From Discostella pseudostelligera (lineage: Eukaryota > Bacillariophyta > Thalassiosirophyceae > Thalassiosirales > Thalassiosiraceae): a DNA stretch of 16,759 nucleotides. Under the pieces are notes generated by a model. It was not told the origin of the DNA and did not search any database. It saw only the letters and a list, made by a program, of their open reading frames with translations. The position numbers were made by a program, and so were the translations under genes. Shown here piece by piece: positions 9,091 to 16,759 of this stretch. The stretch is taken from the NCBI GenBank assembly GCA_036940085.1, contig JALLBK010000691.1, positions 1 through 16,759 of the forward strand, written 5' to 3'. Position 1 is the first letter of the stretch. Each line of letters opens with the position of its first letter.

Positions 9091-10992
9091 ATGACGACCA
9101 TGGGGAACTACCTCCTGGGAAGCCAATTCCTCCAAGCCATCCTTCCAACTATCGTGAAGGACAACATCGAGGTGGCGTCATTCTTCGCGTTGCTCACATA
9201 TGTCCTTTTCTTAGTGAATTGGCTCGTCTCGACGGATTGGTTGGAAAAAGTGAGTGCGATTGTCGTCGCCTTGTCGTTGTGCTCTCCCTGCCTCGTCATT
9301 TTGGACTCTCGTCTCTCATTATTTCTTATTATAGTTCCATTTATTCTCGGGAGCGACTTGCGCAATTGGGGGTGAGCATGTCATCACACTACTGTCGACC
9401 TCTGACTTATTGTCGATAATACTTTTTCCCTCACATTGACACCCCTTCCCTACCTCCATTTCACTTAACAGTCTTGTATTTGCATTACTCGGAGGTGGCA
9501 TTTTTAGCAAGATATGAGGGTAAGATGGATGGCAAAATTTTTCTTTGTCGTTACATGCGTCCATTTGTACGGAATGACTTCTCACACCAAACGACAACTC
9601 ATCGCGGATGTGGTTGATATTTCAGTTCAATTCATCACAGTGTGGATACTATTCTTGTATTATCACTATTCATCATGGAGCAACAATTACAAACTAGTTA
9701 GCAAGGAACTAACTGCATCCACGGTAGCATCCTCCATGCGACCATTTGTTGGATCTGTCTTTCGATTCTTCATCGTTGCACCAATTACTAAAAATGCCTC
9801 GAATCAATGGAATCCACCCCCTTTCAAGAATCTTATTCACGTTGTGTTGATACTTGGATATTCCTTCCTATTAGGATTGCATATAATGCCATTCTTTACG
9901 CCCATGCATTGTATTACTCCAGAAGGGATGAGTGATGAAATGTCCTTCCTCGCGAAATGGTGGCTACTCTTGACGACATCTTCTCATAGTTCGTCGCTAC
10001 TTTGTTGCAGATACAATTATGCCATGGAAGGATTTGCGACACATCAAATGAATCAAAACTACTGCTCTGGGCGTGTTCGTGTGGCATTTGCTGGCTCATG
10101 GTCCACTGGAAAGACATATCTTATTGGAGGATTGCTTGGGAGGAAGTATGCCACTGCGCAATCGGCTCCGGCCCCCACCACGGACAAGTTCGTTTGCATT
10201 GCCGCCGGAGCATCCTATTCCGAACCTATCCGAAATGATGATTACGAGCAGCGGAAACATTGTGAGATTACAGAGCATGTGAATGATGTGGTGCAATCGC
10301 AATGCGGAGGGAAGATCATGAAGCATGTGCTGGATGTTGCGGACACCAACACAGAGTTTGGGGATTTCGTCTTCTTCGATATGCCTGGATGGCAAACCGA
10401 GTACGGTTCAGATTGCATCTACCAGACTTATTTTCACCAGTTGATTGACAAAGTAGACTACACCTACATCGTGTGGTGAGTTTATTATTTTCAATCTCGT
10501 GCAATCTGGGACCTAGGGGACTTACCAACCGCTTTGTATCTATCTAGGGATGTAAATCATGGCAAGATAGAGGATGACTTTGCCGAGTTCTTCCGAAATA
10601 AGGCACGTGGCATCAACTACGAGCTCATATACAATCGTTACACTGAGGGATCGGTCGACATGTCCTTCCTGAATCAACAGTACGCAAAAATGACCACCGG
10701 CCAAGAAATCCTCAGTGAAATGTATGTCACCAAAGTTCACGAGAATAATACCCAGTTTGCCACCCAGTTCAATGAGGACATACTGCTCCTCCGATCAAAG
10801 ATTAAGAGTGTCAATCAGACAGTCCATGACAATCGAAAGAAGATGATGAAGGAAAATCTTATGTTGCACCGCGACAAGATGCGTGGAATTACTGCACTTC
10901 GACGATTCAAGATTTCCAATCGCCTGATCAATGAGGACTTAAATTTACATGTAAAGCCCAGGACGTATCATTGGCGATGGCTGGAACTGTAA
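9091..10992 (+). CDS. Polytopic membrane P-loop GTPase-like protein, family not recognised
   Basis: Exons: 9091-9249, 9335-9371, 9472-9519, 9626-10475, 10548-10992. Introns of 85, 100, 106 and 72 bp are GT-AG, phases agree, and the product is 512 aa. Membrane segments are predicted at about 25-45, 54-70, 82-97 and 151-172, with a weaker one near 188-205. The soluble part starts near 225. It has a P-loop GSWSTGKT (238-245), a G3/Walker B-like FFDMPG (Asp333-Gly336), a strand TYIVWDV, and YNRY that could be a degenerate G4 (N/TKxD). The C-terminal ~100 residues are basic and helical, with coiled-coil character. This fits a TRAFAC-type GTPase, but I cannot place it in a named family. Helices before the G domain is the reverse of FeoB or atlastin. 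The start at 9091 is chosen for its GCCACCATG context; an in-frame ATG at 8983 would add 36 residues. Function unknown; membrane-anchored NTP-binding is the safe reading. Confidence 0.72.
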
Positions 10993-11350
10993 ACAGACAA
11001 CTTCGCGACGAAGAAGTCTTCGCAGCTATCATCTCTGGATACTCGACCAACGGAATGCCTTGAAGGCTATTTATTTCCTACTGCTTTTTGTTCGCATAAA
11101 TACCAGTAACAGTTGAGTTACATCACAACGACAATCTTTCAACATCATTGTCCTATCTGCCAATTGAAATAATTTCATAAATTAAACAACAAATATTCAA
11201 TAAACTAGAACTGCGGAGAAAGTCCCACGCGCATCAAACTGATAGTAGGTAGGGTATATGCCACACACATCCCCAGCTCCGGCCCCGGTTTCGGCCGTCG
11301 CTCATTCTCGCAATTTCATGTTCTCCACGTGTGTTACTGGGAAAACAGCC
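10993..11350. other. Convergent 3' region, no gene seen
   Basis: This 358-bp stretch lies between the stop codons of two genes converging on it. It should contain both 3' UTRs. An AATAAA at 11199-11204 could serve the GTPase gene. It is AT-rich in the middle and I see no open frame or RNA structure worth calling. Confidence 0.5.
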
Positions 11351-12298
11351 TTAAAGCAATCCCCTCCCAAGGTAAGCTTTGATAAAATTCCTGACCACCG
11401 CCACAGCACCCGCCACAACAATTAGACCAACACCCTTGGCAACTGCACTCTTTCCATTTTTCGTTTCTTTTATCTCTGCCACTTCCTTTGACGACGACGA
11501 CGATGAGTTGCTTTCCGCTTGTGGTGGTGTAGAAGCTGATGCCGTGACCGTAGACGATGCTGCAGAAACCTTGGTACTCATCCGTTCTTTCACCTCTTGC
11601 ACTCCCACCTTTTGTACCTCTGCCTTGGCCACTTCCGTACTTTGTAGTATCTCCTTGCTTGGCGCTTTGACGGATTCTACCGCCGCGGCCACAACAGCGG
11701 TGGAGGCTTTTTCTGGCTCAGTCACTGTAGCTACTGCCACATCTTTCACAGTAACTGGAGTGGCAACAGAAGCAGTCTCCTCCTCGACCTATAATCATTT
11801 CCAAATTTATTTCGAATACAGCATCAATATACGATACATCACGACATGTGAGCAACAAGTCATTTTCAGACATCAATATTATCCATGAGCGGGAGAGCCT
11901 CTTGCGTCCTTTCTTACCTTTTCCATAATCGATACAGGACTCTCTTCTAACAATGCCAAATCAGCAGTAGCAGTTGCAGATCCACCGACATAATGTCCAT
12001 CATTCCCCACCTTATACTCATAACTCCAATTGGGGTCGTTCAAATTGCTAAATGCCAAGCCGAAGCCGACGGAGCCAAGCAATGCCAATGAGCCAAGTCC
12101 TTCCATGACGCCCTCAAGAGATGTAATAACGGTGGATGATTCCATGGCCGGGAGGAGATCTAGTCGATTAGTAGAACTGGTTTGTCGAGATGGTAATTTT
12201 CGTTGCATACGGGTAGTGGGCGACGGGTTGAAGGCGTTGGTGTTGTTGGCGGCCATCAGAACGACCATGGCCGCAGTTGCTGTCGTTGAGAACTTCAT
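11351..12298 (-). CDS. Plastid-targeted protein with two predicted membrane helices, function unknown
   Basis: Two exons, 12298-11918 and 11788-11351, with a 129-bp GT-AG intron in phase 0, give 272 aa. Residues 1-22 are a signal peptide ending ...NTNA. The next residue is Phe23 (NAFNPS), followed by a Ser/Thr/Arg-rich, acid-free stretch to ~45. This is the bipartite import signal of diatom plastids, with Phe right after the signal-peptide cleavage site. A hydrophobic helix lies at about 63-83 (LGSLALLGSVGFGLAF), followed by a conserved-looking DPNWSYEYKVGNDGHYVGG segment. The second half is a long Ala/Ser/Val/Lys/Glu region without fold signatures, and a second helix sits at about 246-259 before a basic C-terminus (FIKAYLGRG). 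The layout suggests a plastid membrane protein with a flexible spacer between two anchors. I do not recognise the family. Confidence 0.75.
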
Positions 12299-12848
12299 CT
12301 TTTATTATTCAACAAATCAAGATCTTTATATTCGCTCTGAGGTGTTAAGTTGATTGCCGATGGAGTCCTCTACCTAGTATCGATGAATTGAATTAGGTAG
12401 GCGGGGCAAGAGGCAACAACATTTCCGCCGAATCTGTGATGCTTTGATGCACCATGTCGTTGTCGTTGTGCTGCGGTGAGCGGTAGGTGAGCGAAGATGT
12501 CAACTTCTTGCGATCTGTCCTTGTAAGGAAATGGCGGGAAACCAAAAGATCCAACATCAACATATCGCTCAAATCTTCGCCGAACAGATTCATGACTATC
12601 GCCATTCTCTCGCTGACCAACACATGAACATCGTGCTCCCGCCAAAAACATCCCGCCTAAGGACGATCTTTATTGGCGGGAGCGTGGATGCGTCAGTGAC
12701 TGCCAAAACGCTACCATACGATAATGAATTTTTGGCCGTCATGGTCATGGTCTATTTTTCTATCGATCTTGCAATAAAATTATTTCGCTGCATCCATCGC
12801 ACAAACTCTACTTCATTCTTTGCTCCATCTTCTATCTAGCCGCACTCG
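12299..12848. promoter_or_regulatory. Divergent promoter region with four E2F-like elements
   Basis: This 550-bp stretch separates the plastid-protein gene (minus) from the PPR-like gene (plus). GGCGGGAA occurs at 12533-12540. TCCCGCC, its inverse, occurs at 12637-12643 (as TCCCGCCAAAA) and 12651-12657. TTGGCGGGAG lies at 12673-12682. Three elements thus fall within 46 bp, in both orientations. The open frame on the plus strand at 12531-12839 is not supported as a gene. Confidence 0.5.
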
Positions 12849-14941
12849 ATGACCATGACGATTTCCGCGGTAGTAGTAGCATTCTCTCTCCAACATGGAC
12901 GTGGGCACATCATGCTTCGTCGGCGCCTCTTTCACCTCACACCCACCACCACGACTACTACAACAATTCTTATTAGGCATATTCATAATGATGCTGTCGG
13001 CTGCTCGAGACGACGAAGTTTGACAATGACGACTGCGACTGCGACGATGCGGCGGCTGCTATCAACGTCATCGTCGACGCACATCACCAGCACCCACCAG
13101 CATCCAAAGTTTTCATACTCAACGTCCACAGCAAGCAAGAGTAGAAGTGTTAGAAACTCTATTATTGCGCCACCCCCCACCACCACCACTGCTACTGCTA
13201 GAAATGATTGGCGAGAATGGTTCCGCTCGTCTGACTATGATGATCCATGGAGCCCATACTACGCGTTCCAGGAACCGACAAGAAGTACTGCAACAACAAA
13301 TACTACTACCATCATGGCAAAGCACCGTGAAACTTATCAAAAAACAATTGTACCATCCGTGATGCTGGGGATGAAGCTGAATGATGGTGTGGGAATGGAG
13401 AACATGCAGAAGAAGGAGGGAGAGAGGACGATTGTTCCATGGCAAAGGCGACGTTTTGGGATGAACTTGGAGCCGATCACCTTGATATTTCGTGGAGCAA
13501 ATGTTATTGATATTGATAACAAAAAAATGCATTATATAACTAATACTTCGCAAGGTGCAGCAGAAGAGGGGGGAATGGAGGCCATCCTCCTCGAAAAGGC
13601 TCAAGAAAGAATGCGACGAATAGACGCACAAACGCGATTTTTATGTCGAATGTTAGATGATTTGTATAGAACTGGTATATGGAGAGAGTCGGATCGACCG
13701 ACGTTAGAACGTTGTCATCGTGTGAGTTTGGGTGGCTAACTGCAAACAATCATGCTTTAATTGATGGTGCATCGTTCTCACACCGATACATGCATTTCGC
13801 TCTCTTTCTCTTGTGCACTTTGCATTATATTTGCCATCAATCTTCACCCACTCTATAGACCATTGGTAGGATATTAACAATGACACCGGAAGATTCTCCC
13901 CGAGGAAACAATACCAATGCGTCTCAACAGCCAGGCATGATTTCATTCACCGGCTTGGCCCAACGTGCCGGTGCCATCTTACAGCGGATGGAATTATGCA
14001 CTCCCCCACTTCCTCCTCTCAGTCCTCGCCAAGTCGCAGATAATATTCAATCAGAACCAATTGTTTCGTCACGATCCTCCTACCAGGGTGTGTACTCGGG
14101 CTCCTCCATTTCACCGCATCTACTGCACACAAAATTTGCATTACCAACCCCCACACGAGAAATTTACAACATGGTGTTACTATCCTACACCAAGGAGGTG
14201 GGTCCATTGCATGTTGCGCAACAAGCGGAGGATATGGTCTGGTCCATGATTGTCCGTGCGAGGACTCAACAAATACAGCTCCCATCATCTGAAGGGCAAG
14301 AAAAGAAGGATGAAAGTACAACTACGAATGCTACTGCTGACAACAAAAGAACAGATGCTCTATTGCCCTCGAGGGAAAACTGGAATTGTGTCCTGAAATG
14401 CTGGTCGAAAAGTACAGACCCACTTCGTTCATTTTATGCATATTCATTTTTGCTATCGTGGATCGAATGGGATAAACAATACCAAGCACTACTTGACAAG
14501 GATACCCCGGTGCATGAGAGCAACCCTAATGCGGAATCGTATCGAATAGTTCTATATTCGTGCTTAGTCGACGATAGTAGAAGTATCGCGGAAATTACAT
14601 CCCACCACGGCAAATCAACACAAGATATGGAATCATTGCAACGTGCCAAACAGATTGGTTCCGGCGTGGCCATCCACTTGTGGAAAGTACTGCAAAAGTT
14701 CGAGAATGACTCTGTCACCTATCGCACACTGGTGCAGGCGATTTGTCAAACATCGGAGCTGCCAACGACCGTATCGACATCGAAGTCACTATCCGCCCTA
14801 GCTCGTGTTTACACCAATTGTTGCAAGGATGGTATGCTGACAGATGAAATTTCCAACCTTGTCGAGGCTGCTACCACGAAGTCGCAATTCGCCCAACTCC
14901 AGTCCATGGTGGATCCTGCGACTTCTGCTTCGTCTGCATAA
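12849..14941 (+). CDS. PPR-like RNA-binding protein, probably organellar
   Basis: Exons 12849-13721 and 13859-14941, with a 137-bp GTGAGT...TAG intron in phase 0, give 651 aa. Pentatricopeptide repeat proteins bind organellar RNA through paired helices. Four PPR-like helical pairs can be read: about 390-424 (REIYNMVLLSYTK...AEDMVWSM), 462-495 (NWNCVLKCWSKS), 515-571 (SYRIVLYSCL...AIHLWKVL) and 575-619 (TYRTLVQAICQT). They are diverged and separated by low-complexity inserts. The N-terminal ~100 residues are rich in Arg, Ser, Thr and His with almost no acidic residues. A start at Met22 (base 12912, MLRRRLFHL) would give a cleaner mitochondrial presequence than the first ATG. The middle (~130-290) has a Trp/Tyr/Asp cluster (DWREWF, YDDPWSPYY) with no match I know. 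Target RNA unknown. Confidence 0.7.
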
Positions 14942-14955
14942 CATTTGTTCTCCGA

Positions 14956-15874
14956 TTACCACCTCCCAATATACGGCACAGTATCCTTCTTTTCGGCATC
15001 CGCAGAAGGTGGCAATTGTTCTTTCGCACATGCCTGGGGTGTGATGCACATACAGAATGATGCCTTGGTGGAGAATGTTCCCGCTGGACATCGTACACAA
15101 TCAATTACTGAGATGCTCCCTGGATTCACGGTGGAGGTTCCAGCTGGACAAGGCGAACAACTTGACAAGCTCCGCCCTTTCACATCTTCGCGATAGTGAT
15201 TCGGGGGGCATGGGGTGCACTCAGTGACAACCTCATAGGATACATCGCGATACGTCCCCGCTGGGCAAGGAATCATATCTCCACCATCGTAACGTACTAT
15301 NAACCTCATAGGATACATCGCGATACGTCCCCGCTGGGCAAGGAATCATATCTCCACCATCGTAACGTACTATGGAATTTTCCGTCGTGTGATCGGGGAA
15401 GGATGGCTGTAAGCAGTAGTAGCCAGGTTGGCATCTCTTTAGTGCCATGAGACACCCATCATGGCATTCCAATCGAGTAACTTCGGCGAGATCATTGTAT
15501 GGAGGCGTCAACGAGTTGTAACTATACTTCTCATCGCACTGATCATGGCATTGACCCAGCGTGGATTTCTTTACGCCTGTCGAAGAATACGATGCTCCAT
15601 AGAAGTAGGTGCATCCCAGTTGGCAGAACGTGTGGAAAGGATAAAGATTTTCATTCACATCCTTCGCAGCAATATGAAAAGGATGTGGTCTTGTGAGATG
15701 GAGAGAATTTCCCAAGGGATCGTTTGCGTCCCATGGTCGTGTTGGCCCCACTGGTCGAGGAGATGATCTACAATCGGAGTGGCATTCGTCTTCTGTTCCA
15801 AATGTCACGCTCAATAATTGACAATATGCAATGACTATGAGCAATTTCACGCGACCTGACCTTGCATTGTGCAT
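14956..15874 (-). CDS. Secreted Cys-rich protein with CPAGT (GCC2/GCC3, ephrin-receptor-like) repeats; interrupted by an assembly fault
   Basis: The first ATG of this frame is at 15874-15872; the frame is open further upstream to 15979 but without an ATG. The product starts MHNARSGRVK, then a hydrophobic signal peptide to about residue 26 (LLIVIAYCQLLSVTFG). The next ~130 residues have spaced Cys pairs (ECHSDC, CQLGC, QCHDQC, ECHDGC). Then come at least three repeats of the form C-P-A/P-G/N-x-Y/S (CPAGTYR, CPPNHYR, CPAGTST, CPAGTFS), as in GCC2/GCC3 extracellular modules. No membrane helix follows, so it is probably secreted or wall-bound. The frame is broken by an N at 15301 between two identical 72-bp copies. 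Counting the copy once leaves 846 bp, 281 aa, in frame. The stop lies 14 bp from the stop of the converging PPR-like gene, so the 3' UTRs overlap. Confidence 0.75.
15229..15373. repeat. Exact 72-bp direct duplication around a single N (assembly join)
   Basis: Bases 15229-15300 and 15302-15373 are identical over 72 bp and are separated only by N at 15301. Each copy encodes the same peptide (IVRYDGGDMIPCPAGTYRD) on the minus strand. The second copy is followed by unique sequence, and the first continues into the 3' part of the gene. This is what results when two contig ends that overlap are joined with a gap base instead of being merged. Confidence 0.9.
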
Positions 15875-16083
15875 TATTCGTGACTCTACGACATGGGTGA
15901 CATGAACATGAATTTTGTGTTGATGTCGATGCGACGAGTGCTTCAGCTTTCTCCCTGCAATTTTGAAATTATTGTTCAAATCGACATTAAAATTTCAAAC
16001 TGGCCACAGGTGTGCATCGAATGAGGTTTCGGTTCAGGTGCTTTGAATGACGGTCAAAAGTGATTCTTCTCAACTAAGGAAAC
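15875..16083. promoter_or_regulatory. Short divergent promoter region
   Basis: Only 209 bp separate the start codons of the Cys-rich secreted protein (minus) and the PIH1 protein (plus). It must hold both 5' leaders. No GGCGGGA element is present here, unlike the other promoter regions. Confidence 0.45.
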
Positions 16084-16759
16084 ATGAGTGGGGCCAACGA
16101 TAAAATTGATGCCTTTACTGATGACGCTTTGTCAGATTTCCAACGCAAGTTGATAGTCGCTGATCGGACCGATGAACAAGATGGTGGTGTAGTGATCACA
16201 CCAGATCCAACTGGAATAGTTATCAAGACTCTGCTCATGAAAGAAAAGCAATGTCACCTCTTTCTCGATGATTGCGTAGATGACTCTTACCTCCCACGAA
16301 CACTTACTAGTATCTACGCTGGAAATCAAAATAACGTCGCCGACACTTCATATACATATGCCACCAAGGTATTTCTCAACATTTGCACTCATCCTCTCAT
16401 TGCCGTCCCTGGCAAACGTAGAGGACTCGACGAAGGCACGGGCAAGGAAATTGATGGTTGGCGCTTACCAATGTCTTTGGGCGAGCTCCGCCCATGTTAC
16501 GACAAAATGGGAAAGACTGCAGTAGCCGCAGACTGTGTTTTGAACCCCAGTGTTGTTCGGGAGATGAATGCAGACTCGAACTATTTCCACTGTGTCTGTG
16601 ACTTTATTGTCGAGTGCGCCTCTAGAAAATTTGGACAGACATGGTTTGGTGGACATGGCCTTGATAGGAAATTTAAGTTGCCGAAGATGAAGTATGCTGG
16701 ATACGTCGATGAAACGACTGGTCTCCCCGCAATACCCGGGGACGTTCAACCCATCCATG
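16084..16759 (+). CDS. PIH1-domain protein (R2TP / dynein-assembly co-chaperone family), 5' part
   Basis: ATG at 16084 (AAACATGAG) opens a frame that stays open for 225 codons to the window end, so the gene is cut off on the right. Residues ~95-200 match the PIH1 N-terminal domain: KVFLNICTHPLIAVP (95-109), GWRLPMSLGELRPCYDKMG (125-143), CVLNPSVV (151-158), then a helical region ending RKFG. PIH1 proteins (PIH1D1, PIH1D2, Kintoun/DNAAF2) link clients to HSP90 and the RUVBL1/2 ATPases: PIH1D1 in R2TP for PIKK, snoRNP and polymerase assembly, the others in axonemal dynein assembly. The N-terminal ~90 residues are acidic and unassigned. AAG|GTATTT at 16369 resembles a splice donor, but the domain reads straight through it. 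Which subfamily cannot be told without the C-terminus. Confidence 0.85.
   Translation, partial: MSGANDKIDAFTDDALSDFQRKLIVADRTDEQDGGVVITPDPTGIVIKTLLMKEKQCHLFLDDCVDDSYLPRTLTSIYAGNQNNVADTSYTYATKVFLNICTHPLIAVPGKRRGLDEGTGKEIDGWRLPMSLGELRPCYDKMGKTAVAADCVLNPSVVREMNADSNYFHCVCDFIVECASRKFGQTWFGGHGLDRKFKLPKMKYAGYVDETTGLPAIPGDVQPIH

Noticed and set aside
8928..9419. 163-aa plus-strand ORF over the G-box repeat and GTPase exon 1
   Set aside because: It is in another frame from the GTPase and translates repeat and intron sequence; no domain.
9514..9625. Start of the large GTPase frame as its own ATG (bases 9517 onward)
   Set aside because: This part is intron 3. GTAAGA at 9520 and TTTCAG at 9620-9625 give a clean join that keeps frame with exons 1-3, which have a good start context and encode further membrane helices.
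9960..10010. A 51-bp GT...TTGCAG stretch inside GTPase exon 4 that looks like an intron
   Set aside because: Removing it creates a TGA at the join, while reading through keeps the frame open, so it is treated as coding.
12531..12839. 102-aa plus-strand ORF between the plastid-protein and PPR-like genes
   Set aside because: It overlaps four E2F-like motifs and has no recognisable protein features; more likely promoter sequence.
13880..14941. Second PPR exon as a separate gene starting at ATG 13880
   Set aside because: The upstream frame is open from the acceptor at 13858, and splicing from 13721 is in phase. One two-exon gene with an organellar leader explains both parts better.
15229..15373. 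Genuine tandem duplication of a CPAGT module
   Set aside because: The copies are identical to the base, separated only by an N, and the duplication breaks the frame. An assembly join is the simpler explanation.
16465..16758. Minus-strand ORF of 97 codons at the right edge
   Set aside because: It is antisense to the PIH1 domain, whose motifs are unmistakable on the plus strand.
1..16759. tRNA, rRNA, CRISPR array, insertion sequence or LTR
   Set aside because: I looked for conserved arms, regularly spaced identical repeats with unique spacers, transposase-like frames and terminal repeats, and saw none that I could support by eye.

Overview
The window looks like nuclear DNA of a diatom, probably a centric one. 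This is an inference from several signs. One protein starts with a signal peptide ending in an ASAFAP-like Ala-Phe junction, the secondary-plastid import signal of diatoms. Genes are compact, with short GT-AG introns of 69-137 bp. Proteins carry Ser/Thr/Asn-rich low-complexity inserts, and there is a secreted protein with chitin-binding-like modules and a Pro/Thr-rich tail. No tRNA, rRNA, CRISPR array or recognisable transposon was seen.

Layout, left to right. (1) Bases 1-350: an open frame on the minus strand runs off the left edge; it is only weakly supported as a gene. (2) 732-2125, minus: a secreted four-module CBM5/12-like protein in two exons. (3) 2126-3098: a divergent promoter region with GGCGGGA elements and a helically phased TGGCGA array. 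(4) 3099-5261, plus: an intronless Mrp/NBP35-family P-loop ATPase of the HCF101 type with a mitochondrion-like N-terminus. (5) 5726-8586, plus: an 11-exon 4-hydroxyphenylpyruvate dioxygenase (HPPD)-like gene that keeps all three iron ligands. (6) 8813-8996: a degenerate ~42-bp tandem repeat carrying four CCACGTGG G-boxes. (7) 9091-10992, plus: a five-exon gene for an unrecognised P-loop GTPase with several membrane helices placed before the G domain. (8) 11351-12298, minus: a plastid-targeted protein with two predicted membrane helices. (9) 12849-14941, plus: a PPR-like organellar protein in two exons. (10) 14956-15874, minus: a secreted Cys-rich protein with CPAGT repeats, interrupted by an assembly fault (one N between two identical 72-bp copies). 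(11) 16084 to the right edge, plus: a PIH1-domain protein cut off by the window.

Neighbouring genes show no shared pathway. They are arranged as divergent and convergent pairs, with short intergenic regions that repeatedly carry GGCGGGA(A), an E2F/DP-like motif. Several calls rest on splicing done by hand. In each spliced gene the introns are GT-AG and the summed exon length is a multiple of three, and where a family could be recognised its motifs continue across the joins. The most unusual items are the membrane GTPase, the G-box repeat in front of it, the phased TGGCGA array, and the long HPPD-like enzyme with its leader ORF.
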